From NCBI RefSeq assembly GCF_011762125.1, contig NZ_JAASQN010000004.1, forward strand, positions 310,001 through 374,000: DNA of 64,000 bases, in the 5' to 3' direction. Source of the DNA: Sphingopyxis panaciterrae. Its GTDB lineage: Bacteria > Pseudomonadota > Alphaproteobacteria > Sphingomonadales > Sphingomonadaceae. Positions 16,773-24,932 of this stretch are shown here, one piece after another; position 1 is the stretch's first letter; every line of letters begins with the position of its first letter. The notes beneath the pieces are model-generated. The model was not told the DNA's origin and did not search any database. It saw only the letters and a program-made list of their open reading frames with translations. Both the position numbers and the translations under genes were made by a program.

Positions 16773-17729
16773 ATGATGAGGCTTCCGCTCATACTCGATG
16801 ATGCGGCCGTTGCGACGGCGCTGAAAATGGTCGACGTCCGCGCCGAGCTCGCGGCAATGTTTGCGGGCCTTGCGGAGGGACGCGCCGTGCAGCCGCCCCA
16901 GACCCTGGCGATGTTTCCGGACGGCATGGGCGACTTCATCACCTATCTGGGCGCCTTTTCGGACCGTGCGGTGTTCGGTGCGAAGCTCTCGCCCTATGTG
17001 GTGCACGAAAGCGGAGCGCTGGTGACCGCCTGGACGGTGATCCTGTCGATGGAGACAGGCCAGCCGCTGTTGCTATGCGATGCCAAGCGGCTGACTACCG
17101 AACGAACCGCCGGCACGACCGCTCTGGCGGTCGATCTGCTGGCCCCGCGAGGCGCTCGCGAACTCGTCGTCATCGGGACGGGTCCGGTCGGCCTTGCCCA
17201 TCTGCGCCATGTCGCATCCTTGCGCGAGTGGACGAAAGTGACACTCTGCTCGCCCGGCGCGGCGCGCAGATCCGATCTGCCCGACAGGCTCGATAGCGGC
17301 TGTCCAATTGCCATAGCCAGCGATGCCGGTCGCGCTGTTGCCAGCGCCGATGTCGTGTTGCTCTGCACGTCGTCGGGCCTGCCCGTGCTCGATGTCAAAA
17401 AGACCAAGGCGGACGCGCTGATAACATCCATCAGTACCAACGCCCCCGATGCGCACGAGATCGATCCCGTCATGCTGCGCGAGATGGACGTTTATTGCGA
17501 CTACGCCCCGACCGCGCCGCTCGCAGCGGGTGAGATGAAGCTCGCCATGGCGCGAGGCATCTGGTCGCCCGATGAGCTGAAGGGCGACCTGCCTGCCCTT
17601 GCTGTCGGCAGTGCGCCCCCGCCGACCAGCGGCAGGCGCTGTTTTTTTCGTTCGATAGGTCTTGGCCTTGAAGATGTCATTCTCGCCGACGCGGTCCGCC
17701 GTGCAGTCATGAAGGAACCCAAATCGTGA
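16773..17729 (+). CDS. Ornithine cyclodeaminase / mu-crystallin family protein
   Basis: The 318-residue NAD(P)-binding protein belongs to the OCD/mu-crystallin family. Visible are the substrate-binding segment VFGAKLSPYVVHESG...VTAWTVILSMETGQPLLLCDAKRLTTERTAGTTALA (in parts) and the Rossmann motif ELVVIGTGPVGLAHLRHV near residue 130. VLLCTSSGLPVLD is the expected downstream element. Members deaminate ornithine to proline, reduce cyclic imines, or act on other alpha-amino or alpha-keto acids, so the substrate cannot be fixed. It is translationally coupled to the aminotransferase (GTGA overlap) and forms an operon with it and the XRE-cupin regulator. Confidence 0.85.
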   Translation: MMRLPLILDDAAVATALKMVDVRAELAAMFAGLAEGRAVQPPQTLAMFPDGMGDFITYLGAFSDRAVFGAKLSPYVVHESGALVTAWTVILSMETGQPLLLCDAKRLTTERTAGTTALAVDLLAPRGARELVVIGTGPVGLAHLRHVASLREWTKVTLCSPGAARRSDLPDRLDSGCPIAIASDAGRAVASADVVLLCTSSGLPVLDVKKTKADALITSISTNAPDAHEIDPVMLREMDVYCDYAPTAPLAAGEMKLAMARGIWSPDELKGDLPALAVGSAPPPTSGRRCFFRSIGLGLEDVILADAVRRAVMKEPKS

Positions 17730-18862
17730 AAATACGTGAATTTGCCGTCGAAATGTGGATGAACAAATATGAACTGCAGTGCGAACTCAACCTTGCGGAG
17801 ACGTGCGTTGAATCGCTGACGGTCGCCGAACTCCTCGCTATGACCGGACGGACCGACACCCTCTTGTCCGAACTCTTGCCGATGAAGCTGACCTATGGCG
17901 CGATCGAAGGCAGCGACCGGCTGCGCGGCCTGATCGCCGGCATGTTCCTGAATGCGACACGCGAGAATGTGCTGGTGACGCACGGCGCGATCGGCGCCAA
18001 CGCGCTCGTCCACCAGACATTGGTCGAGCCGGGCGACCGCGTCATCTCGGTCCTGCCGACCTACCAGCAACATTATTCGATTCCCGAAAGCTATGGCGCT
18101 GACGTCCAGATCCTGCGCCTGCGCGAGGAGAACGGCTTCCTGCCCGATCTCGACGAGCTGCGTGCGCTGGCGACACCGGGCACCCGCCTCATCGCGATCA
18201 ACAACCCGAACAATCCCACCGGCTCGGTCATGGATCGCGCCATGCTCGAAGAGATCGTCGCAATCGCCCGCGAATGCGGCGCCTGGCTCCTGTGTGACGA
18301 GGTCTATCGCGGCACCGGTCAGGATGGCGACGGCATGACGGTGTCGATATTCGACCTTTACGAGCGCGGGATCAGCACCGGCAGCATGTCGAAATCCTTT
18401 TCGCTGGCGGGACTGCGGCTCGGCTGGATCGTGGCGCCCGTCGACCTTGTCCACCCGATCACGGTTCACCGGGACTATAATACGATCAGTGTCGGAATGA
18501 TCGATGATCATCTCGCCGCCATCGCGCTCGAACGGAGCGGCACCATATTGGGCCGCTCGCGCGCCATCAGCCGCACGAACCTCGCGATCCTTTCTGCCTG
18601 GGTGGAGGATGAACCGTGCATCGACTGGATCAAGCCGCGCGGCGGGACCACGGCGATGCTCAAATACGACCTGCCTATTGCCTCGGAAGCCCTCTGCCTC
18701 GATCTGCTTCGGAAGACAGGTGTCATGCTGACGCCGGGTAGCGCTTTCGACATGGAAGGCTATGTCCGGATCGGATATTGCAACAACGAGCTTGTATTGC
18801 GGGAAGGACTAGCGCGCATGTCGGATTATCTCGCACAGGCGACCGGTCCCGCCGATGGATGA
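17726..18862 (+). CDS. Class I/II (fold type I) PLP-dependent aminotransferase
   Basis: The protein has 378 residues. Motifs include LTYGAIEGSDRLRGLIAGMF (N-terminal small domain), NNPNNPTGSVMDRAML (cofactor/substrate binding), LLCDEVYRG (Asp that contacts the pyridine nitrogen) and SMSKSFSLAGLRLGWIVAP, which holds the Schiff-base lysine. The start is a GTG at 17726 overlapping the TGA of the cyclodeaminase gene, so translation is coupled. It resembles the aminotransferase branch that includes capreomycidine synthase-like proteins, but the substrate is unknown. With the OCD-like enzyme it probably degrades or converts a basic or cyclic amino acid (inference). Confidence 0.85.
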   Translation: MKIREFAVEMWMNKYELQCELNLAETCVESLTVAELLAMTGRTDTLLSELLPMKLTYGAIEGSDRLRGLIAGMFLNATRENVLVTHGAIGANALVHQTLVEPGDRVISVLPTYQQHYSIPESYGADVQILRLREENGFLPDLDELRALATPGTRLIAINNPNNPTGSVMDRAMLEEIVAIARECGAWLLCDEVYRGTGQDGDGMTVSIFDLYERGISTGSMSKSFSLAGLRLGWIVAPVDLVHPITVHRDYNTISVGMIDDHLAAIALERSGTILGRSRAISRTNLAILSAWVEDEPCIDWIKPRGGTTAMLKYDLPIASEALCLDLLRKTGVMLTPGSAFDMEGYVRIGYCNNELVLREGLARMSDYLAQATGPADG

Positions 18863-19424
18863 CGCACGAACGGCGACGGGGGAACGCGACGATGTGCTCG
18901 CCCATGTTTCGAGCAATCTCCGCCGGCTGCGCCGGACGTCCGGACTGAGTCAGGAAGCTCTCGCCAAGGCATCAGGATTGAGCCGGCGCATGATCGTCAA
19001 CCTCGAGAGCGGCGACACCAACATCAGCCTTTCAAGCCTCGACAGGCTAGCCGACGCGCTCGGGGTCGATTTCGTGGCGATGATCGCCGGCCCCGCGGCC
19101 AGCAGCCAGCGCATTGACGCCGTTGGCTGGCGCGGCGTCGGACCGGACAGCAAGGGCGTTCTGCTGGGCAGCGCGCCCGCTGCACGCGAAGCGCAGCTCT
19201 GGCACTGGTCGCTCGCCGTCGGCGAACGCTATCAGGCGGAACCCGATCCAGCCGGATGGCATGAGATGATATCCGTTGCGGAAGGGCGGCTGCGGATTGA
19301 AAAGCAGGACGGCGTCGTCACCGTGGAGGCGGGCGACTTCGCCATTTACAGCAGCGCGCAAAACTACGCCTATGCCAATGCGGGAGACACCAAGGTCCGC
19401 TTCCTGCGCGTCGTCGTGAGCTGA
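18855..19424 (+). CDS. XRE-family HTH regulator with C-terminal cupin domain
   Basis: The 189-residue protein has an N-terminal helix-turn-helix: SNLRRLRRTSGLSQEALAKASGLSRRMIVNLE is the XRE pattern (split here), about residues 13-60. The C-terminal part is a small cupin barrel (GWHEMISVAEGRLRIEKQDG...VEAGDFAIYSS). HTH-cupin regulators commonly control amino acid or polyamine catabolic genes and sense the substrate through the cupin. The gene overlaps the aminotransferase by 8 bp. It is the third gene of the operon and may autoregulate it. Confidence 0.88.
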   Translation: MDDARTATGERDDVLAHVSSNLRRLRRTSGLSQEALAKASGLSRRMIVNLESGDTNISLSSLDRLADALGVDFVAMIAGPAASSQRIDAVGWRGVGPDSKGVLLGSAPAAREAQLWHWSLAVGERYQAEPDPAGWHEMISVAEGRLRIEKQDGVVTVEAGDFAIYSSAQNYAYANAGDTKVRFLRVVVS

Positions 19425-19472
19425 GCGAGGGCTGCGTCGCGACCATTTTTCCAAGCACAAAGCGATTTGCCG

Positions 19473-20228
19473 ATGCAAACCATCCAATCCGTTTTGACCG
19501 GCATCATCGGCACCATCGGCGAGCGTGATTTTGCAACGAACGTGGCCGACGCCCTGTGCCGCTTTGCCGGGTTCGACCTGGCCGCAATCATCGTCCACCG
19601 ATCGGGGAATCATTCCGCCATCCTGTTCGAAAATTTCGGCGCGATCGGCCACCGGCCCGGCCTGGAGACATATGCGCGGGAGACGTACGGCTTCAATCCG
19701 ATGCTCGGCGGGGTGCGCAACCGCGCGGTGCGGGCGAGGGACTATCGTCGCCCGCCGGCAAATATTCCGGAGTCCATATGCCCGCACCTGCTCCCGGCAC
19801 CGCGGGAGGAATTGGGTTTTCGCACGATAGGATGGCCCGAGCGGCTGGAAGAAATCGGCCTCTATTTTCCGGGCGGGGAAGGAATGGTCGAGATCGGCCT
19901 CTACCGCGAGCGCGCACGCCGGCCAGCGCCCGTTCAGGTGATGCGCGCATTGAACGATCTCACCCATCCGGTTCGTGCCGCATTCGAACGTCACCGGGCG
20001 CTCGGGTCAGTACGGCGACCGGCGACGGGAGCGGTGCGGTCCATACCGCCCTCCGCTCTGACGGCCCGTGAAAACGAGATTTGCGAGCTTCTGCTGGCGG
20101 GCTGTTCCAGCGACGCGATCGCCCTGCGGCTGTCGCTCAGCCGCCACACGGTCAAGGACCATCGCAAGAATATCTTCCGGAAACTTGCGATCACCTCCCT
20201 GGCGGAATTGTTCGCGCTCGCGCGATGA
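19473..20228 (+). CDS. LuxR-type transcriptional regulator
   Basis: The protein has 251 residues. The first 180 show no phosphorylation receiver and no recognisable autoinducer domain. A C-terminal GerE/LuxR helix-turn-helix is clear: LTARENEICELLLAGCSS...LRLSLSRHTVKDHRKNIFRKL. An in-frame TTG sits two codons upstream, but the ATG at 19473 is preferred. The gene lies 48 bp after the XRE-cupin gene in the same direction and converges on tetR. Target genes unknown. Confidence 0.82.
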   Translation: MQTIQSVLTGIIGTIGERDFATNVADALCRFAGFDLAAIIVHRSGNHSAILFENFGAIGHRPGLETYARETYGFNPMLGGVRNRAVRARDYRRPPANIPESICPHLLPAPREELGFRTIGWPERLEEIGLYFPGGEGMVEIGLYRERARRPAPVQVMRALNDLTHPVRAAFERHRALGSVRRPATGAVRSIPPSALTARENEICELLLAGCSSDAIALRLSLSRHTVKDHRKNIFRKLAITSLAELFALAR

Positions 20229-20305
20229 CCCCACGCCGGGGGAGGGGCTGGGGTGGCAGCCTGCCCGGCATTTCGGCGATCACATTCGCGACCGGCAAAA
20301 TAGAC

Positions 20306-20321
20306 GCCGCCTATCGGCGGC
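20306..20321 (+). terminator. Short GC hairpin with T-run between luxR-type and tetR-type genes
   Basis: GCCGCC-TATC-GGCGGC followed by TTT lies between the convergent regulator genes and overlaps the last codons of the tetR-type gene. It resembles a weak terminator for the rightward transcript. The T-run is short, so confidence is low. Confidence 0.3.
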
Positions 20322-20955
20322 TTTCCACGGCTAGCTTCTCAAGATATGCGCAAAACATCTCCGCCATGGAACGAGCATAGGCGGCAATCTCCGTCTCGGT
20401 GCGCGGCGTTTCCGAGAAGCGCTTTCCAACGGCGCCAAGTGTCGTTTCGATGAGGTCGACGGCCATGTCGCGCGCCGCTTCGGCGGTATCCGGCAGCAAT
20501 TCGAGCATGAACGTCTGGAAGATGGAATCGCCTGCCCTGCGCGCCTCGCGCGCCTCCGGAGCGTCGCGATATAACGGCGCTGCATCGTCGAGCGCCGCAC
20601 GCATGTCCGCTTCTTCGCATTCGGAGCGCACGAACGCATAGACGAGCGCCCGCAATCGATCGAGCGGAAGCATGCCGCGATCCTCGAGGATCGAGCGCAG
20701 CAGTGCGGTCGTCTCACGCCATTCGTCGCTCTGAAGCCGAAAGAGGATCGCCGCCTTGTTGGGAAAATATTGATAGAGGGACCCGACGCTCACCCCGGCC
20801 TTCTCGGCGACGCGGGCGGTCGTAAAACGGTGCGCTCCTTCCCGCGCCAGAACCTGAGTGGCGGCTTCCAATATCACCGCGACAAGCTCGCTCGACCGGG
20901 CCTGCTTGGGTTGTTTCCGGGCAGAAATGGAGGGCTTTCGAGCTTTGGTCATCAT
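20311..20955 (-). CDS. TetR-family transcriptional regulator
   Basis: The 214-residue protein has an N-terminal TetR DNA-binding domain: AVILEAATQVLAREGAHRFTTARVAEKAGVSVGSLYQYFPNKAAILF (shown for its consensus positions) occupies residues 25-75. The C-terminal helical ligand domain is poorly conserved, as usual. Two adjacent ATGs (20955 and 20952) are possible starts. No obvious target is adjacent; the next gene upstream, arginase, is co-directional 214 bp away. Function beyond DNA binding is unknown. Confidence 0.85.
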   Translation of the reverse strand: MMTKARKPSISARKQPKQARSSELVAVILEAATQVLAREGAHRFTTARVAEKAGVSVGSLYQYFPNKAAILFRLQSDEWRETTALLRSILEDRGMLPLDRLRALVYAFVRSECEEADMRAALDDAAPLYRDAPEAREARRAGDSIFQTFMLELLPDTAEAARDMAVDLIETTLGAVGKRFSETPRTETEIAAYARSMAEMFCAYLEKLAVESRR

Positions 20956-21169
20956 AGGTCCGGCAATGAAAACAGGAAAGACGACGAATCAATCGTATTT
21001 TTGATGCGGCGTAAACCGGAATTTGGAAAACCTGGAGACGACCGGTTTGAAGCAGGTTGCCAATTGCCGCTCAGGCAAGTTCGACGAGGCCCCGCTCGAC
21101 ACCTCTAACGAGAATGATCTTCATCATGCGATCGACGCCGACGAACGCGACGGGGTCAGGGTCAGGACC

Positions 21170-22126
21170 CTAAGCGACATTCTGAAATCCCTGCATGACG
21201 CAAAGCGAGGCGGCCTTGTCGAGCACCGATCGCCCGAAAAGACTGGCGGCGAGATCGACAAGCAGCCGTGCGCTGCGACCGCGATCATCGAGAAACGGAT
21301 TAAGTTCGCCAAGATCCATCGACGTGGTGAGGCCAGACTCGCAGAGCATTTCCATAATCAGATGGGCCTCCCGAAGATTGGCGCCCCCGCTTACCGTGGT
21401 GCCCACGCCGGGCGCGATGGACGGGTCAAGAAAGTCGACGTCGAGGCTGACGTGGAGCATCGCATTCAGACGCCCGACCTGGGCCAATATGCGCTGCATG
21501 ATGGCAGCGACGCCAAACTCGTCGACCGCTCTCATGTCGAAGACATGGATCCCGCGCGCGGCGAGCAACTCACGCTCGACGGCGTCGACGGACCGAATTC
21601 CGACCATGAAGACATTGCCCGGATCGACGATTGGCCTTTCGGCAGGCAATATGCCTTCGAAACCGGGCTCGCCGCAGTAGAATGCCACGGGCATCCCGTG
21701 CATGTTACCAGATTCCGACGTCATCGGCGTGTTGAAGTCGGCGTGGGCATCGAGCCATAAGACGCAAAGCGGGCGCCCCTCATCATGCGCGTGGCGCGCC
21801 GCACCCGCCACCGTTCCCATCGCCAGTGCGTGATCGCCGCCCATAAAAACAGGCAGTCGGCCATTCTTCAAAATATGATGCGCGGCCTCTTCCAGGATGC
21901 GGGTCCAGCCAATCACATTTTCCGCGTTCCGTGCGGCTCCCCGCAGACTGATGTTACCAACCGGCGTAGCGACGGCATCGCCGTAATCCTCCACATCATG
22001 GCCTAGCGCAACGAGCGCTGCCTTTAGGCCTGCAATCCGCAAGGCAGCTGGCCCCATCGCACAGCCCGGCAGTCCGGCTCCCAGCTCGACCGGCGCGCCC
22101 ACCAGCGTAATCCGCTGCGCTATCAT
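21170..22126 (-). CDS. rocF: Arginase (ureohydrolase family)
   Basis: The 318-residue enzyme should hydrolyse arginine to ornithine and urea. Manganese-binding motifs are all present: FMGGDHALAMG, LWLDAHADFNTP and SLDVDFLDPSIAPGVGTTV. The segment VGAPVELGAGLPGCAMGPAALR is the arginase-type N-terminus rather than that of agmatinase. The ATG at 22126 has GGAGG close upstream and matches the family start; the longer frame from 22222 adds 32 unlike residues. It is divergent from an Lrp-type regulator, a common arrangement for arginine catabolic genes. Ornithine produced could feed the OCD-like enzyme at 16.8 kb (inference). Confidence 0.88.
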   Translation of the reverse strand: MIAQRITLVGAPVELGAGLPGCAMGPAALRIAGLKAALVALGHDVEDYGDAVATPVGNISLRGAARNAENVIGWTRILEEAAHHILKNGRLPVFMGGDHALAMGTVAGAARHAHDEGRPLCVLWLDAHADFNTPMTSESGNMHGMPVAFYCGEPGFEGILPAERPIVDPGNVFMVGIRSVDAVERELLAARGIHVFDMRAVDEFGVAAIMQRILAQVGRLNAMLHVSLDVDFLDPSIAPGVGTTVSGGANLREAHLIMEMLCESGLTTSMDLGELNPFLDDRGRSARLLVDLAASLFGRSVLDKAASLCVMQGFQNVA

Positions 22127-22228
22127 ATATGTTCCTCCCAAAAGACTTGCCTCTAAGCGTGGGGTTTTGCGGTGTGAGCGTAAAGCCGGAAAAATGACGG
22201 AAAGCTTGGCTGGAATATGCATTCTGCT

Positions 22229-22245
22229 AATGATGATTTATCATT
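22229..22245. promoter_or_regulatory. Inverted repeat in the arginase/Lrp promoter region
   Basis: AATGAT-GATTT-ATCATT is a perfect 6-bp inverted repeat with AT-rich centre, as expected of an Lrp-type site. It lies downstream of the in-frame ATG at 22217, which argues that the regulator really starts at 22256 or 22268. The role is inferred. Confidence 0.4.
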
Positions 22246-22255
22246 TTGCTCGCCG

Positions 22256-22699
22256 ATGGATCGATTGATGGATGAACTTGATCAGCAGCTTCTGAGGTAT
22301 CTGAGGCGCGATGCACGCTTGCCGATCGCCAGCCTGGCCAATGCGACAAATGTCGCTCGAGCCACCGTCAAGAGCCGTATCGACCGCCTCGTGCACTCGG
22401 GCCTGATCAAGAGCTTCACCATCGAAATGGGCGCAGAGTTTCGCAATGCCACCGTGCGAGCGCTCGTGCAGGTGGAGATACAGGGGCGAATGGCGGACCA
22501 TGTCACGCAGCAATTGCTCCGCATTACCGAAGTGCAAACAGTTCACAGCACCAACGGACGGTGGGATTTGATTGCCGAACTCGAAGCCTCGGATTTGCGC
22601 TCGTTCGACGAAGTTCTTCGTCGCATAAGGCTGATCGACGGCGTCAATCTGACCGAGAGCAATATCTTGCTGTCGAGTCGAAAATCGCCGGTCATATGA
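22256..22699 (+). CDS. Lrp/AsnC-family transcriptional regulator
   Basis: The protein has 147 residues from this start. The N-terminal helix-turn-helix reads MDELDQQLLRYLRRDARLPIASLANATNVARATVKSRIDRL in sections and is followed by SGLIKSF, the standard Lrp linker. The C-terminal RAM-type domain has the usual NGRWDLIAELEASDL and ends after SNILLSSRK. Upstream ATG 22217 and downstream ATG 22268 are alternatives; 22256 or 22268 fits the family best. Divergent from arginase, which it probably controls in response to arginine or ornithine (inference). Confidence 0.87.
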   Translation: MDRLMDELDQQLLRYLRRDARLPIASLANATNVARATVKSRIDRLVHSGLIKSFTIEMGAEFRNATVRALVQVEIQGRMADHVTQQLLRITEVQTVHSTNGRWDLIAELEASDLRSFDEVLRRIRLIDGVNLTESNILLSSRKSPVI

Positions 22700-22889
22700 G
22701 CGATGCCGTCACGGTCGACCCCGCCGCGGCATAGCTCTGTCGTCCGGGCCCAAGGTGGCCGGAACGCCCGGAGGAAAGCCTTCCCATCCGGCGTGAAATG
22801 GCATCACGAGTCGATGGAAAAAGGCGCGAATCCACCCTGTCCCGGTGATCGCGCTGGAAGATCGGGACGCAGCCGCGTAAGGGCGCCCG

Positions 22890-23471
22890 ATGCGGATCGC
22901 GATCATCGACACCAGCACGACGCGCGCGGCCATCATCTCCGATGGCCTGCGCGAGGCCGGACTCGACGACCTTGTGCTGATCGATCCCGCCGGTCCGCTC
23001 GTCGCACAGGTCGAGACGGCGCGGCCCGAAGTCGTGCTGATCAACCTCGAAAATCCGAGCCGCGACCTGCTCGAGGATTTTTTCGCCATGTCGCGCGCAC
23101 TCGCCCGTCCTATCGCGATGTTCGTCGACCAGAGCGATGCCGAAGCGACCGGTGCGGCGATCGATGCCGGGGTGTCGGCCTATGTCGTCGATGGGCTGTC
23201 GAAACAGCGGATCAAGCCGGTGATCGAGCTTGCCATCCGGCGCTTCCAGGCCTTCTCGACCCTCCAGCGCGAGCTCGACGAGGCCAAGAATGCGCTCGCC
23301 GAACGCGCGACGATCGACCGCGCGAAAGCCATTTTGATGAAACGGCGGCAGATCGACGAGCCCGCCGCCTATGCGCTGCTCCGCGGCCAGGCGATGCGCA
23401 CCAATCGCCGGATCGGCGAAATCGCCGAGGCCATCGTCACGAGCGACGCCTTGCTGGGAGACATGGAATGA
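22890..23471 (+). CDS. nasT: NasT-type ANTAR antiterminator for nitrate assimilation
   Basis: The 193-residue protein has a receiver-like N-terminal domain (about residues 1-120), a coiled-coil linker (FSTLQRELDEAKNALAERATIDRAKAI in part) and a C-terminal ANTAR RNA-binding domain (AKAILMKRRQIDEPAAYALLRGQAMRTNRRIGEIAEAIV in part). In NasT systems this protein binds two-hairpin leader RNAs and prevents termination; NasS holds it inactive without nitrate. The receiver lacks the usual phosphorylatable Asp: the beta-3 strand reads VVLINLENPS. The gene overlaps nasS by ATGA. AAGGG precedes the ATG. Two hexaloop hairpins and a terminator stand before narK downstream. Confidence 0.9.
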   Translation: MRIAIIDTSTTRAAIISDGLREAGLDDLVLIDPAGPLVAQVETARPEVVLINLENPSRDLLEDFFAMSRALARPIAMFVDQSDAEATGAAIDAGVSAYVVDGLSKQRIKPVIELAIRRFQAFSTLQRELDEAKNALAERATIDRAKAILMKRRQIDEPAAYALLRGQAMRTNRRIGEIAEAIVTSDALLGDME

Positions 23472-24676
23472 CCGAGAGCTTCCGCATCGGCTTCCTGCCG
23501 CTGGTCGATGCCGCGCTTCCGATCCTGGCGCATGAGCTCGGCTTTGCCGCGCGCGAGGGCATCGCAATCGAACTGATACGCGACATGACGTGGGCGACGG
23601 TGCGCGATCGCTTGCTCTATGGCCATACCGACGCCGCGCACCTCATCGCGCCGCTGGCGATCGCGACCGCGCTCGGGCGCGATCGGCCGCCGGTCGCGAT
23701 GGCGGTCCCTTTCGTGCTCGGGCTCAACGGCAATGCGGTGACCTTTTCCATCGCGCTCGCCGGCGCGGTCGGACTGGGCGCGACGCTCGGCGACCCGGCC
23801 GCCATCGGCGCGGCGCTGCGCGACGTGGCGGCGGCGCGCCGGGGGGCAGGCAAGCCGCTGCGCTTCGGCGTCGTCCATCGCTATTCGAGCCACAATTACA
23901 TGCTTCGCTACTGGCTCGCGGGGGTCGGCATCCGGCCCGATCATGACGTCGAAATCGTCGTGACCAGCCCGCCCTTCGCCGCCGACGCGCTGGCGGCAGG
24001 CGAGGTCGACGGCATTTGCGTCGGCGAGCCGTGGAACTCCATCGCGGTCGATCGCGGCGTCGGCCAGATCGCGCTGGCGACCGCCCAGATCTGGCGGCGC
24101 GGGGTCGAAAAGATCCTCGCGATGCGCGAAGCGGTCGCGGGCGAACGGCAGGGCGCGGTCGAGGCGCTCGTTCGCGCGCTGCACGCCGCGGCAGCGCATT
24201 TCGTGATGCCCGAAGCGGCGGAGGAAAGCGCCGCGATATTGGCGCGGCCCGAATATCTGGGCGCGCCGCACGACGCGGTGCTGCGCGCGATCACCGATCG
24301 CATCCGCGTCGTCCCCGGCGGCGATCCGGTCCATTATCCCGACTTCATGTTCCAGTATCGCGAGGCAGCGAACTTTCCGTGGCGCAGCCAGGCCGCGTGG
24401 CTCTACGCACAGATGACCCGCTGGGACGGCACCCCCTTTTCCGAAAGCGACGCCGAGACGGCGGCGTCGGTGTTTCGTCCCGACATCTATCGCGCCGCGC
24501 TGGCGGGCACCGCCGCCCCGCTTCCCGGCGCCTCGTCGAAGCTCGAAGGCGGCCTCGACGAACCCATCGGCGCGGGCTCGGTGCAGGGCCGCCTCGTCCT
24601 CGGCAGCGACCGATTTTTCGACGGCCGCGCCTTCGACCCCGACGATATCCCAGCCTATCTCGCTGGACTGGAATGA
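23468..24676 (+). CDS. nasS: NasS nitrate/nitrite sensor (CmpA/NrtA-like binding protein)
   Basis: The 402-residue protein is homologous to nitrate ABC-transporter solute-binding proteins (MTESFRIGFLPLVDAALPILAHELGFAAREGI in part) but has no signal peptide, as expected for the cytoplasmic sensor NasS. LRYWLAGVGIRPDHDVEIVVTSPP and the GEPWNSIAVDRGVGQIA stretch are typical. No ABC permease or ATPase is adjacent. The ATG overlaps the nasT stop by 4 bp, so the pair is translationally coupled. The frame extends upstream to 22703 but that part overlaps nasT out of register. Confidence 0.92.
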   Translation: MTESFRIGFLPLVDAALPILAHELGFAAREGIAIELIRDMTWATVRDRLLYGHTDAAHLIAPLAIATALGRDRPPVAMAVPFVLGLNGNAVTFSIALAGAVGLGATLGDPAAIGAALRDVAAARRGAGKPLRFGVVHRYSSHNYMLRYWLAGVGIRPDHDVEIVVTSPPFAADALAAGEVDGICVGEPWNSIAVDRGVGQIALATAQIWRRGVEKILAMREAVAGERQGAVEALVRALHAAAAHFVMPEAAEESAAILARPEYLGAPHDAVLRAITDRIRVVPGGDPVHYPDFMFQYREAANFPWRSQAAWLYAQMTRWDGTPFSESDAETAASVFRPDIYRAALAGTAAPLPGASSKLEGGLDEPIGAGSVQGRLVLGSDRFFDGRAFDPDDIPAYLAGLE

Positions 24677-24757
24677 TTTTTCTGCTCCGGTAAATTTATG
24701 CTGCACCTGCGAAATAGCCCCTTGCGGGACAAGGACGAATCGGGCAGCTTACAGGCA

Positions 24758-24812
24758 CTCGGCAAGGCTGCCGGGGCAGGATAAAGCGGCGACGGCTCCA
24801 ACGAGGGGGCCG
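24758..24812 (+). ncRNA. NasT/ANTAR-binding leader RNA: two hexaloop hairpins
   Basis: Two stems with six-base loops stand 17 nt apart. P1 is CTCGGC-AAGGCT-GCCGGG (24758-24775). P2 is CGGCTCC-AACGAG-GGGGCCG (24793-24812). Both loops carry A at position 1 and G at position 4, the published ANTAR-target rule. A further hairpin ACGGGAA/TTCCCGT (24825-24843) and an intrinsic terminator (24860-24906) follow before narK. Nothing else coding is seen in 24677-24932. The structure is read from sequence; NasT binding is inferred. Confidence 0.8.
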
Positions 24813-24859
24813 AACCGCAGGCGGACGGGAAGCCTTTTCCCGTAATCCAACAGGCAATG

Positions 24860-24906
24860 AAGCCGTCAGGATGCGCCCTCGTGGCCGCCGTCCTGGCGGC
24901 TTTTTT
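24860..24906 (+). terminator. Regulated intrinsic terminator upstream of narK
   Basis: AAGCCGTCAGGA (24860-24871) pairs with TCCTGGCGGCTT (24891-24902) over 12 bp with one G-U. It is followed by six T (24901-24906). It stands 26 bp before the narK start and just after the two ANTAR hairpins, so it is the expected attenuator of the nitrate operon. Confidence 0.85.
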
Positions 24907-24932
24907 ATTGCCCGTCACAAAGGGGACGGACG

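Noticed and set aside
20956..21169. A gene or operator between tetR and arginase
   Set aside because: No frame with credible start or similarity and no clear palindrome was seen.
24665..24690. A sigma-54-like promoter before narK
   Set aside because: GG and GC elements are 12 rather than 10 bases apart and the flanks do not fit the consensus.
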